Positions 24,151-35,660 of a DNA stretch of 64,000 nt are shown in pieces (position 1 is the first letter of the stretch; each line of letters opens with the position of its first letter). This DNA comes from Papio anubis. Its lineage: Eukaryota > Chordata > Mammalia > Primates > Cercopithecidae. Location of the stretch: contig NC_044978.1 in the NCBI RefSeq assembly GCF_008728515.1, forward strand, positions 142,089,787 through 142,153,786, given 5' to 3'. A model generated the notes under the pieces. That model ran no database searches, had not been told where the DNA came from, and was given only the letters and a program-made list of their open reading frames with translations. Made by a program: the position numbers and the translations under genes.

Positions 24151-25360
24151 AAAAAATATTCAGTGGTTCACTGGAATAAAAAAAATTATCTCTCTGTAGG
24201 GTGCTAAGTTCAATCTACTATAGCGATTAACTCAACTTTATTAATTCTGTTCTTCAAATTCTCTATAAGTTTCCTAATTTCTATCTTTGAAATTAGCTAT
24301 AAATTGGTAGTGATTTCTCCAATTGTATTTTGTTCCATTTTTCTCATACTTCCAACAGTCCGTGATCCATGTATTTTGATTATACCTTTTATAGCATATG
24401 AAGGAACATAAATATTATACTTTCTAAGATTATTAAGTGGTCGACATTTTTTCCTAATTTTTTTGGCACCTAATAAGATAGCAATCACTCCTTTTTACTT
24501 TTGGATTTGCCTTATGCTTTTGCCTTTCATTTAGAAACTTTTCTTTCAAAGAAGTGTCCATCTTCATGTATTACTCTTGTATCATGCTTCTCATTCACCT
24601 CAATACAACATCACATTCTTAACTCAGCTCCTAGGTCATCTTATTTTTACTTTCTAATCTGTTACCTATTACCAGATAAAAATGATCACTTAATAAATGT
24701 ATGAGGAAATGGATGAGTGATAAGGTCAATGACTGGTAGCAATCAACACATTGCTGAAACAACTGTTAGCTATATACTGCTGCTAGGAATCATGAGAGAC
24801 TTGACCTTAGTTATACCTACCCCTCTTGTGCTCAGCTTTGCCTTTGTTGATTGATACTACGCCTGTGCATCATAGGAGGGTTGTGAGTAAAGCACAATTC
24901 TTAAGTATTGACTTACATCTTTACTTAAGACAGTGGCTTAGGTTTTTATTAAGAATGTTTTCTATAAAAACCTTCTTTTGGTTTGCTTGTGACTTATTAA
25001 AGTGCATGATATCCTCTATACAACCTGCTATTGTGTGTAATTTGAGACAGATTGATAATAGGCTGACATCTTTCCTGGTCCCTGTATTGGATTGTCTGTC
25101 TTCATCTTTAATATCAATCGGCGACACAGTCTTTTCCAAAGTCTAAAACTGTCTGTATATTCTATGAGATATTCATTGCACTGTCTCCCTATGATCACAA
25201 TGAGAAGGAACTAGTGTGATCAGTTGTTTATTTGGCCATTAGAAACAAAGAATTACAGTACCCCACAATCATTATGGGCAATTGATACAAATAGTTGTGA
25301 ACATAGCAGGTATATTGAAATGAATTGGTCTCTGCAATTGGCCTTAGTGTTTGTGTTTCA
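24151..25360. other. Unique non-coding sequence
   Basis: A frame of 106 codons at 24826-25146 (+) overlaps a 72-codon frame on the other strand. Neither shows a domain, and I take both as chance. No repeat recognised. Confidence 0.4.
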
Positions 25361-25473
25361 AGTAGTTCTCAATTAAGGGTGCCTTCCCTTTGAGGAGACG
25401 TTTTTGACAATGCCTGTAGACATTTTTAGTTGTCACAACTGACAACAACAGAGTCAAGGTTGAGAATCTCTGG
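25361..25473 (+). mobile_element. MER5-type hAT-Charlie element, internally deleted
   Basis: AGTAGTTCTCAATTAAGGG, CAATGCCTGTAGACATTTTT and TAGTTGTCACAACTG match the left half of MER5A. The right end AAGGTTGAGAATCTCTG follows at once, so the middle is missing. The terminal inverted sequences (GTTCTCAA / TTGAGAA) are visible. Confidence 0.8.
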
Positions 25474-26124
25474 TCTGCTGTGTAAAACCAAGAACATTTT
25501 TGAAACAGTGATATGCATTTGGAACATATGTGATATATGGTACTATAAAAATGGAAAAATTTATGATAGAATTTGCATGATGGATTTGTCTTTTCCTAAC
25601 TATTGAGTTTTTTTTTTTTTTTTAAAGAAAAAGAGATAATGCAGTGAAAATGAACTTTCTCTTTCATTTAAAACTTTCTTGCCTATTGTATTACTGGTAA
25701 AAAACAAGTGAGATAATGAGAAACTGTGAGAAAATGCTTTGTAAGAAGTAAAATAGTACATAAATGTAAGGTACTGTTGCAGATGAAATCAACAACTAGT
25801 TACTGAAAACTTATCCTGTATGAATCTATGGAGAATAAAAATGGTGAATAATATTTCATTCCTTTTTGTGTAAAGACTGAAATTTGTAGTCAGGATTAAT
25901 ATATTTTATAAATGCAAGTACTTGATTTGAAACAATGTTAAGGCATATTATATAACAGCCATGTGTAACAGAGAAGGCTGAAGGTCCTGGACCATGTTTC
26001 TCTCATCTTAATTCCAACAGAGCAGATCCAGTCATCTGTTGGAAACATACTGAGCTTCTATATAGACTGTATTTGAAAAAACAGGTTAGTTGCTAAGAAA
26101 ACCAGGAAAAACGATAGATGATCT

Positions 26125-26250
26125 ATTCTCACTTATTTGATAGTTAAGAACACTGAAATTTAGAGACTGTGTAGCTAGAAAATAATTGAACAATCAGTGA
26201 AATTTACACCTCTGACTACTTAGAGCATTTCTTTTAGCATATTGCCTTGA
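26125..26250 (-). repeat. MIR SINE, antisense
   Basis: ACACTGAAATTTAGAGACTG, GTGTAGCTAGAAAATAA, TTTACACCTCTGACTACTTA and GAGCATTTCTTTTAGCATAT follow the order of reverse MIR (CACAGCTAGTAAG, then the gene-like head). Diverged. Confidence 0.6.
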
Positions 26251-26414
26251 ACTTTGTTTCTGGTAAAGGAATGACAATAGGAGAGAAATTTGGACTGTGT
26301 TTCATTTGAGAGCATCTACTAGTTTCCACAGAGTGACTGTATTATAATTTTTATTACTTGTGCCTTATTTTGGGTTTTTGAAGAATTGGTTTAAGAAAGA
26401 TACAGTTATTTACA

Positions 26415-26690
26415 TGGATTATTGTAGGGTTTCACTCCCTATCTCGCTTTCTCTCTCTCTCTGTGTATATATATAGCTCCACATACATATCCATATATAT
26501 TTTTTCCATATATATGAATTTATAGAAGTGCGTATGTGCATATATATATACATACACAGAGAGATGTGGATTATTGTAGGGTTTCACTCTCTATATAAAG
26601 CTACATATATATATACACACACACGTATATATATAGCTATATATATGGCTCCACATCTCCACGTATATTTCCATATATGTATATATGTAA
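26415..26690. repeat. Local tandem duplication with AT/CT-rich filler
   Basis: TGGATTATTGTAGGGTTTCA occurs at 26415 and again at 26567. GCTCCACAT with a following TTCCATATAT-type stretch occurs at about 26476 and 26648. The unit is thus about 152 bp, and the second copy has gained about 20 bp of TATATA/ACACAC. Copy 1 holds a (CT)n run (26444-26461). Confidence 0.8.
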
Positions 26691-27579
26691 TTTCAATAAA
26701 AATATACAAATTTTATAAATTACTATCATTTTCAAAATAAACAGGAAAGATAAGCAGTGAGTTTTCCATTGAAAAATGGTAATGAGTTTTGTTTGCACAT
26801 TGGTTAATTCATGTATGTCACATTCATTACAACAAGAATGATATCTTGTTGTTGACAACCTATCTATGATCTATTTTCTCTGCCCAAATCTTTTTCTTAG
26901 TTCTTTGTAATATAATAAGTAATGCTGTATATAGGGCAGACATATTTTCCAAAATAATATAATTTTACAATAATAGGGTTGTTAAAGTGTGTTGGAGCTA
27001 GTTTTATTTTTATCAGCATTGAATTAAAATGCTCTCAACACTGGGTGTGCCTGCATGTGATTAATACTCTGGTCCTTACTTTTTCCTAACAGTATTCGAG
27101 GATGGATGATGCAGAATACATATTTAGGGCATGATAATTAGAACTATTCTTTTTATCAAAAAGCGATTGACAAATGGAGAAGGAGAAGACAACTTCAAAA
27201 ATGTATTTTTTTCATATTTTATTTTTTAATGAACTTCCTTTAGAAATCATGTGAAGCCATCATGCCTTCTCCACATACCTAGGATTATGAAAAACTTTTC
27301 CATTGATGAAAGCATATTTAATGTGTTTAATCTACAAAAGTGAATTTTTTCCTGTATCCTCTTAAAAAATCTATTATTCCTTAATAACAAGTGATTAGGA
27401 TCAAGGAAGAGGAAGTGTCGTGATGCGGTATGCCTCATGTCTTCTCTGAGAAACTGCATTTGTACTAATGCCCCCTCTTCTCTGGCTCAAACAGAAAACT
27501 GATTGAAGCTTTGAATAATCCTAATGGACACACTGTCTTTGTCATTGCCCTCATTGTCATCATGAGCAACTACAGCATG

Positions 27580-27790
27580 AAATTGAGTACCTACTTTTAC
27601 TATCTGCTTTGAGCTTTACTTATAGGACTTCATTTAATTTTTATAGCAACCTTTTTGGTAGTTTATAGATGTATTCACCGAGGCTCAGAAAAATTAATTA
27701 ATTGAATTATTTAAGTTCACACCTCTGGTAATTGTCAGATTCTCATTTATTACCAGGTCTCTCTGATTTTAGATGCTAGTTTTTCTTCAT
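27580..27790 (-). repeat. MIR SINE, antisense
   Basis: TTGAGTACCTACTTTTACTA, GACTTCATTTAATTTTTATA, GCAACC, CACCGAGGCTCAGAAAAAT and TCTCTCTGATTTTAGATGCT follow the full reverse MIR order. Confidence 0.75.
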
Positions 27791-28284
27791 AACTGGTTCC
27801 CACATTTTAACTACTTACTTTTTGTTATAATAGTCACTACAAAGATGCAAAATAGCTAACATTCTAGGATGCTGATAACATCCATGAAAAATAAAGCTCT
27901 GATGAAACATGGAATATTAAACTAATTCCAGATGTATAAACTTTCTAAAAAGTCATAAACTAAGAAGAGAAATTTGGGATCAGCAGAACTAAATAAAACA
28001 TTAGGCTCTCCAGTGACAGTGTAATGGAAAAGTAAGGACAGCATTGCTCTGAGGTTTCAAGCTAATATTCAATGCAGGTATGATTTTTACCAAGTGTGAT
28101 ATCCACCTGAGGTAGGACCCATGTTTGTAGATTTTACAGGAAATTCTAACAACATATTACTGATGACGATAAGACTAACCAAAAGATCCACCTGACTGCT
28201 GTAATTCAAACATACCTAATCTGAAATGTGAGGTTTTTAGTTACAATGAAAAAAAGAATGATAATAGAAAAAGCTGACATGTTC

Positions 28285-28299
28285 ATTGCATTTTTTTTT
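28285..28299. other. Left target-site duplication of the inverted L1 insertion
   Basis: ATTGCATTTTTTTTT here and again at 31105-31119, at the far end of the L1. The T run also contains the reverse of the poly(A) tail, so the exact length is ambiguous. Six non-T bases match perfectly. Confidence 0.7.
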
Positions 28300-28631
28300 C
28301 TTATACAAGATGTTATTTATTTCTCTTTTACAATACAAAGTATCACATTCTTCTAGGTCAAAACTTGTCTTTATTTTCCTCCTGATTTTAATGTAGATGA
28401 TATCTAATATTTAGTAGTCTTCAAGAATCCTGCCTATCAAGGAGAGAAAGAGAAAAACGGACTATACACAGAACACCTGAGCTCTCACATTTTCAATTTA
28501 CATTGTTAGGAGGGTGTTGATGCAGTAAAACTAAGTATTCAGATAATTATACCATTCATTTTAGATTTTTAATACATTTTTTGTTGTTGCTGAAGCATTT
28601 CTTTTATTTTGTTTAAAATGTTGAATTTCCC
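28300..28631 (-). mobile_element. Probable 3'-transduced flank of the L1
   Basis: About 330 bp of non-L1 sequence lies between the L1's own 3' end (residual T8 at 28632-28639) and an outer T run (28291-28299) next to the target duplication. Read on the minus strand it ends with AATAAA (TTTATT at 28316-28321) about 16 bases before the tail. This is what an L1 transcript reading through to a downstream poly(A) site would leave. An alternative is that this is plain local DNA and the duplication is chance. Confidence 0.7.
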
Positions 28632-28639
28632 TTTTTTTT

Positions 28640-31104
28640 CCATTATACTTTATGTTCTAGGGTACATGTGCACAATGTGCAGGTTTGTTACATATGTATA
28701 CATGTCCATGTTGGTGTGCTGCACCCATTAACTCATCATTTACATTAGGTATATCTCCTAATGCTATCCTTCCCCCACTCCCCCACAATAGGACCCAGTG
28801 TGTGATGTTTCCCTTCCTGTGTTCAAGTGTTCTCATAGTTCAATTCCCACCTATGAGTGAGAACATGTGGTGTTTGGTTTTCTGTTCTTGCAATAGTTTG
28901 CTGAGAATGATGGCTTCCAGCTGCATCCATGTCCCTACAAAGGACGTCAACTCATCCTTTTTTATGGCTGCATAGTATTCCCTGGTGGATATGTGCCACA
29001 TTTTCTTAATTCATTCTGTCACTGATGGACATTTGGGTTGATTCCAAGTCTTTGCTATTTTAAATAGTGCCGCAATAAACATACGTGTGCATGTGTCTTT
29101 ATAGCAGCATGATTTATAATCCTTTGGGTATATACCCAGTAATGGGATGGCTGGGTCAAATGGTATTTCTAGTTCTAGATCCTTGAGGAATCGCCACACT
29201 GTCTTCCACAATGGTTGAACTAGTTTACAGTCCCACTAACAGCGTAAAAGTGTTCCTATTTCTCCACATCCTTTCTAGCACCTGTTGTTTCCTAACTTTT
29301 TAATGCTCGCCATTCTAATTAGTGTGAGACGGTATTTCATTGTGGTTTTGATTTGCATTTCTCTGATGGCCAGTGATGATGAGCATTTTTTCATGTGCCT
29401 GTTGGCTGCATAAATGTTTTCTTTTGAGAAGTGTCTGTTCATATCCTTTGCCCACTGTTTGATGAGGTTGTTTGTTTTCTTTTTCTTGTAAATTTATTTG
29501 AGTTCTTTGTAGGTTCTGGATGCCCTTTGTCAGATGAGTAGATTGCAAATTTTTTCTCCCATTCTGTAGGTTGCCTGTTCATTCTGATGGTAGTTTATTT
29601 TGCTGTGCAGAAGTTCTTTAGTTTAATTAGATCCTATTTGTCAATTTTGGCTTTTGTTGCCATTGCTTTTGGTGTTTTAGACATGAAGTCCTTACCCATG
29701 TCTATGTCCTCAATCGTATTGCCTCGGTTTTCTTCTAGGGCTTTTATGGTTTTAGGTCTAACGTTTAAGTGTCTAATCCATCTTGAATTAATTTTTGTAT
29801 AAGGTGTAAGGAAAGGATCCAGTTTCAGCTTTCTGCTTATGGCTAGCCAGTTTTCCCAGCACCATTTATTAAATATGGAATCCTTTCCTCATTTCTTGTT
29901 TTTGTCAGGTTTGTCAAAAATCAGATGGTTGTAGATATACCAAAGCCTGGCAGAGACACAACAAAAAAAGAGAATTTTAGACAAATATCCCTGATGAACA
30001 TCGATGCAAAAAATCCTCAATAAAATACTGGCAAACTGAATCCAGCAGCACATCAAAAAGCTTGTCCACCACAATCAAGCGGCATCCCTGGGATGCAAGG
30101 CTGGTTCAACATATGCAAATCAATAAACGTCATCCAGCATATAAACAGAACCAAAGACAAAAACCACATGATTATCTCAATAGATGCCAAAAAGGCCTTT
30201 GACAAAATTCAATAGCCTTCATGCTAAGAACTCTCAATAAATTCGTTATTGATGGAATGTATCTCAAAATAATAAGAGCTATTTATGACAAACCCATAGT
30301 CAATATCATACTGAATGGGCAAAAACTAGAAGCATTCCCCTTGAAAACTGGCACAAGACAGGGATGCCCTCTCTCACCACTCCTATTTAACTTAGTCTTG
30401 GAAGTTTTGTCCAGGGCAATCAGGCAGGAGAAAGAAATAAAGGGTATTCAGTTAGGAAAAGAGGAAGTCACATTGTCCCTGTTTGCAGATGACATGATTG
30501 TATATTTAGAAAACCCCACCGTCTCAGTCCAAAATCTCCTTAAGCTGATAAGCAAGTTCAGGAATGTCTCAGAATACAAAATCAATGTGCAAAAGTCACC
30601 AGCATTCTTATACACCAGTATAAGAACAGAGGGCCAAATCATGAATGAACTCCCATTCACAATTGCTTCAAAGAGAATAAAATACCTAGAAATCCAACTT
30701 ACAAGGGATGTGAAGGACCTCTTCAAGGAGAACTACAAACCACTGCTCAATGAAATAAAAGAGGACACAAACAAATAGAAGAACATACCATGCTCATGGA
30801 TAGGAAGAATCAATATTGTGAAAATGGCATACTACCCAAGGTAATTTATAGATTCAATGCCATCCCCATTAAGCTGGCAATGACTTTCTTCACAGAATTG
30901 GAAAAAAAAACTACTTTAAAGTTCATATGGAACCAAAAAAGAGCCCGCATTGTCAAGACAATCTTTAGCCAGAAGAACAAAGCTGGAGGAATCACACTAC
31001 TTGACTTCAAACTATACTACAAGGCTACAGTAACCAAAACAGCATGGTACTGGTACCAAAACAGAGATATAGACCAATGGAAGAGAACAGAGCCCTCAGA
31101 AATA
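28640..31104 (-). mobile_element. L1PA-like L1 insertion with 5' inversion
   Basis: 28640-29938 is the antisense 3' part: 3'UTR (CTAGGGTACATGTGCACAAT) and the ORF2 C-terminal region. At 29938-29940 the orientation flips. 29940-31104 is sense-strand ORF2 from within the RT domain to CAGAAATAA. In L1 coordinates the two pieces meet within a few bases, so little was lost at the breakpoint. There is about 2 bp of shared sequence (AT) at the flip. 5'-truncated; ORF1 and the endonuclease are absent. This is the signature of twin priming. Confidence 0.93.
29942..31104 (+). pseudogene. L1 ORF2 reverse-transcriptase fragment, broken
   Basis: Lies in the inverted part of the L1. The longest open piece (30221-30778, 185 codons) covers the RT palm: GTRQGCPLSPLLFN at residues 44-57 and the catalytic FADD at 88-91. 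It ends at a TAG (30776-30778) where a Trp codon is expected, and the frame is then shifted. A second piece (30790-31134) carries PKVIYRFNAIPIKLAMTFF and QKNKAGGITLLDFKLYYKAT. The family protein is the L1 reverse transcriptase/endonuclease. Here the N-terminal endonuclease and the C-terminus are gone, so it is dead. Confidence 0.92.
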
Positions 31105-31125
31105 ATTGCATTTTTTTTTTTTTTT
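31105..31125. other. Right target-site duplication and T15 run
   Basis: ATTGCA followed by 15 T. Pairs with 28285-28299. Flanking DNA to the right (CTGAATTGATGG) is unique. Confidence 0.7.
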
Positions 31126-32114
31126 CTGAATTGATGGGGCTTTTCTATATAGAACATACAGTGGATATAGTGGCTAGATTGTGAAGTATTTTAGATATCA
31201 TATGTTATTCCTTTGAATTCCAGTAGATGGAAACTTCTGTGGTTTTAAATGAAAAGTCAGAGTTACATTTACTGTTGTCTAGTATAGCTAAAATCTGCAA
31301 GATCAAATTTAAAATAGATATTTAAATTTTATGTGGAAAAGACTCTTCCAAGAGTTATTTGTATCTCAAGAATATTATACTGATAGAGTATTGTTAATTT
31401 TACATCTAGCACAGGGGCTCATATTCTCAACTCACCTTTGTTTTATCATTCAATAAATTTGTTTTACTTTTATGTGATATACTACAAAAGTTTGTCTTGG
31501 GTACTCATGTTTATAATCTGGTTGCACAAAGAAAGATAAGGGCCAATTTTATTTCTGATTAAGATCAAGAGTGTGAGACTAATGGGTGTGTTACATCTAT
31601 ATAGAGCTTTCCAGTTTATAAACGGCTTATATATATAAAACTTTATTTTTTTACAATTTATCTCACCTGAATATCACTAAAATTAATGCTTACAGAGGGA
31701 CCCTTTAAAAAGTTAGAAGATAAAGTAATACAAACTTATTAGGAAATGTGTACAATGGGAGAGAATATTTTTCTTTTCCTCAAAAATTCACTCAATATTT
31801 TTCTCAATATTTTTCTTCGAGACCCCACAACTAAATCTTTGCCAAAAATGCAAGTAATTAGATTAGTCATTTCTTGGTATCTAAGCATGTTTTAAATATA
31901 ACAGATTTCAAGAAAAACCCCAGTGAGGTTGTTTTTTATCTTAAAAAAAAAGTGGAGAATGTATTCCTGAAGTGTTGAAACCCATTAACTCTTTCAAGAC
32001 CTAAAGCAATATTTACTTCTTTGATGTAATATTCTAAAAAGAACACTCTGCTTCTTATGGTGACTAACCATGATCCCAAAACTTAGCAAGACTATAAGAA
32101 ATAATTTATAATCT

Positions 32115-32245
32115 GTCAGTTATGTAGATGAGAATACAAAAGCTCTGGGAGAATAAGTAACTTGCACGGTTGGACACCTAAATGTCTACGGAATGGGGAC
32201 TGGAACCCAGTTTTCCTTCCCCTTATACTCCTGTCCTTAGCTTCC
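32115..32245 (-). repeat. MIR SINE, antisense
   Basis: GTAGATGAGAATACAAAAGC, GAATAAGTAACTTGCACGG, GGGGACTGGAACCCAG follow the reverse MIR order. Confidence 0.7.
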
Positions 32246-33279
32246 ATGGAGTGATGGTAAACTTAGTCTCTACTGACAGTCAATAATGAAGTAAAGTCCA
32301 GAGCTCTGTAATTTTAATGGATTAATGGATTTTCCAAAATTACTTGTAGGTAGTTAAGACTCAATAAAAGCTGGAACTATTTTCCCCACTCTGTTCAGCC
32401 ACATCTATTATTTTTCAAAGCTTAAAAGCAACTCTTTGGATGGCACTGATTATTTAGGAGCTTGATTCTCATGATTTTTGCTATTGCAGAATAGTTAATA
32501 GTTTGTGTTTCTAATGGAAAATCATCTAAAATTATTTATGTGAAATACTTACTATGTATAATGATAACTGTACATTTTATGGATGTCCTACATGTATAGA
32601 GTGCAAATTGCTTTAAGCCAGGAAGATACATGTGGTAGAGCCATTGGGATTGGCGAAGTGTATATGTCAATGATGTGGTCATCCAGTACTTAGTTGGGCA
32701 ATGAGCTCTTTCTAGTGCAAATCTATTTGTTTTAGTCAGAGAAGAAACGTTTAGTAGCTGTTAGGAGAGATCTTTTAAAAATATAGTAAGTCAATTACAA
32801 CATGGTTACCCACGCTATCAACAGATTAACCAAGGATTTGATTTACTTTCTGTTTGTTTTTCATTCAAGTTTATTAAAGTCTGTTTTGCATATAAGAAGA
32901 GTACATATATTTAAGTACACAGTTCTATGAATTGGTTTACTTTCATGTTGGTATTCTTTGCAAAATGCCTTCTATAGGAAATAATCCTAATCATTATGTG
33001 TTTTTATTTGGATCTTGTGTTTGTACTTGGAACTATATATCCAAGATATATTTAAATATTAGTAAGCTAATAAATTTAAATCTTAGTAAATATTAGTAAA
33101 CTAACAAATTAGTATTTGATGTGAGAGAAGCATTACTTGACTTTCCTGTAAAAGAAATATCCCTCAAGGAGTATGTAAATCCTCAATATATTTTGGAAGT
33201 TAGTATTTTAAGACTTTCTTAAAGTTATCAAATGTTTGTATTTAAATTACTTGGAACAGTGTCTGATATAATGATGGCT

Positions 33280-33445
33280 CTTTGTAATGATACATTAAAC
33301 CTTCACAGCAACTGTATAATTAGGAACTACTTCATTTTTATGCTGCCATTCAACAGATGGGCTGTTGAGGCACAGAGATGTTGAGTGCCCAAGATCACAC
33401 AGCTAGATAGTGGAAAATCTGGGATGTGCATACAGGAAAGATTTG
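33280..33445 (-). repeat. MIR SINE, antisense
   Basis: CCTTCACAGCAACTGTATAA, TTGAGGCACAGAGATGTTG, AGTGCCCAAGATCACACAGC, TAGATAGTGG form a well-kept reverse MIR. Confidence 0.85.
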
Positions 33446-34350
33446 TTTGTTTTTTTTTTCTCCCCAGAATCTTTATATTTTTAATTCCTACCTTTTATAA
33501 ATATTTAAATAAAATAATAGTAATAATGATATTGATAAGTAACCTTATCTCAGACTTCAGTGTTCTTCCTGAGCCTTGATTATTTCAATATACCCTTTGA
33601 GATTGCTCTCAGTTCCAATATTTATAAAAACTCTTGCAACTAGAGCTACTGTGGGGAACATTATACAAACATTTTTTATTATTCCATACATCATGTTAGA
33701 AATATTTCAGTTGTCAGAATGTGCAAAGGAGAGAACTATAATTACAAGGAAATAGAAATAGTAAGACTGAAGTTAACATATTCAGTACTTACTTGGGGGT
33801 AAAAAAGTGGATTCTGAGACTGATATGTGTAGAAAACTGACAGATCCAAACCTGACTTAATTTTAAGTTGTTTTCACAGATACATTGCCCAAACTGCTAG
33901 AAATGGAAGACAGCAAAAAATGTGTTTTCAATTTCACTTAATACAGAGTTTGAACCTCCTTGCTATAAAAATAAGAATGTCTTTTGACCTCTGACTTTAT
34001 GTTTCACTTGTTTGGACCGCATTTTTATTTTCTTACAAATTAAAAACCATATCTTTTGGCAAAGAGCCCATTACAGGAACAAATCTTCCTTGAAAGTGTT
34101 CTGAAACAGGCTTCATTTTCATCCTTGTGCAATTTTATTTCCAACTGGAGCATGTCAAAAACAGCTGATGAGTAGATGAAGTAATGACTTCTTACATAAC
34201 CAGATTAGTTTTCTCACTTGGCAGAATAAAGGAGTGAGGAATACGAGCTGGTTAATTTCACTCTCAGAATACCTGTTACTCATGCATGGAAATCTTTCTG
34301 GTAAATGACTTGCCTTCAAATGTTTATATATTGGAAAGACAGGAGTATCA

Positions 34351-34475
34351 GTCATGGATATACATAGTAAATAACCAGAAGAGGAAAAAAACTAAGTAGA
34401 CAAACAACTGAAGTCATGGACATACGTAGTACATAACAAGAAGAGAAAAAGAGATAACCAGACAAACAACTAGAG
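34351..34475. repeat. Two-copy tandem repeat, 62-bp unit
   Basis: GTCATGGATATACATAGTA (34351) and GTCATGGACATACGTAGTA (34413) start two copies. Both end in AGACAAACAACT. The copies differ by scattered substitutions and a small length difference in the A/G-rich middle. Not part of a known family that I recognise. Confidence 0.85.
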
Positions 34476-35425
34476 TGTAGAGCAGAGGAAGAAAGACATA
34501 TTTGTTTATATAAGGAAAGAGGAGCAAAAATGTGAAAGTAAAATGATGCTTAAACTTTAAATTGTTTAGACAAATGCAATGGATAGTAGAGGTGATTATC
34601 GTGGTAATTCATACTCTAACCCTGCAGGTAAGTAAAAATATACAGGAGTAGATCTGAGATTTTATTATACTGTGGGCTTTAATTATTCCTTTTCATTAAG
34701 TAAATTTATAATATAAATAGATGAATTAAAAGTACAAGGTGCAAAATAGAATCCTACTTTTAAGTAAAAATTAATGCAAAAAACAAATGTAGAGAGCTAC
34801 CAAAATAGACATATACACATGTACCCAATCATGCATAATTATAGTGTCATTGGTGCTATGTTATTGTTCATGAAGGTAAAAATAGCCCAAAATATAAAGT
34901 AATATAAGTTAAAAATATAAAAAAGACTCCTTGAACATGGAAGATGCTTTTAACATAGATTAATTGATCTATTCGATGACTAAAACAAATGAAAAAGCAC
35001 AAAGTTGTGAACCTAACTGAAGAAGCAATGGTATTATAAGGGATATGTGTTCCACACAACATTTTAGAGCACTTTACTGATCTGGACGTTTGCACAGTGA
35101 CTTCCTTGGTCACATTTGGCTTGTTTTTACATTCAGAGAATCTGTCTCAAGAACTTCTGCATTAAGTTTAAATTTTTTCCTAACTTACCATTTTGAAGCA
35201 GAAGTAAAGCATATCTTATATCTGCACACATTTCTTCCTGTCTTGTTTGTGGTGACTTATACCTAATAACACTAGCTGGATTATATCTCCTATGAATTAA
35301 GGAGATAGGGATACACCTCCTTCTACAGGGCTATATTTAAATGTTAATATTTTCTAAGTATAGAAATAGAGAAAGACTAAGCAAGCCTGCCAATAACATT
35401 TTTGTGCCTGGGGCAAGGATGTATA
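34476..35425. other. Unique non-coding sequence
   Basis: AT-rich; no gene or repeat recognised. An 81-codon frame on the minus strand (34868-35113) has no visible domain. Confidence 0.4.
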
Positions 35426-35445
35426 TCATATGCCTGGAATATTTA

Positions 35446-35641
35446 TTTTATTTTATTATTTTTATTATTCTTTAATTTTTATAGATACATAGTAGGTGTA
35501 TATATTTATGGGATTCGTGAGATGTTTTGATACAGGCATGTAATTTGAAATAAGCACGTCATGGATTATGGGGTTTACATTCCCTCAAGCATGTGTCCTT
35601 TTAGTTACAAACAATCCAGTTACGCGCTTTATTTTAAAATT
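35446..35641 (-). mobile_element. Short 5'-truncated L1 (3'UTR only), antisense
   Basis: After a TTTTATT-rich tail comes TACATAGTAGGTGTATATAT, GAGATGTTTTGATACAGGCA, GAAATAAGCACGTCATGG and TTACAAACAATCCAG. This is the reverse of an L1MA/L1PB-type 3'UTR. Target duplication TCATATGCCyG...TATTTA at 35426-35445 and 35642-35660 with few mismatches. Confidence 0.85.
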
Positions 35642-35660
35642 TCATATGCCCGACTATTTA

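Larger units (their letters stand above)
31126..34350. other. Unique sequence with two MIRs
   Basis: Apart from the MIRs listed at 32115 and 33280, no gene or repeat can be assigned. 31590-31680 (AGAGCTTTCCAGTTTATAAA) may be an old MIR-like core. 31765-31820 holds three CTCAATATTTTTC-like copies. 33040-33110 holds short TAGTAAAyTAAyAAATT repeats. Confidence 0.4.

Noticed and set aside
24826..25146. 106-codon plus-strand frame and its antisense partner
   Set aside because: No domain, no start context or gene signals, and open frames on both strands of the same stretch suggest chance.
26440..26660. CRISPR-like or satellite array
   Set aside because: Only two imperfect copies and microsatellite filler; no regular repeat-spacer pattern.
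28621..28640. Target duplication directly at the L1 3' boundary (TTGAATTTCC)
   Set aside because: No matching copy exists at the other end of the L1 (31105 onward); the match is with 28285 instead.
30221..31134. Reverse-transcriptase frames as a functional gene
   Set aside because: They are part of a 5'-truncated, inverted L1 with a stop and a frameshift; endonuclease and C-terminus are missing.
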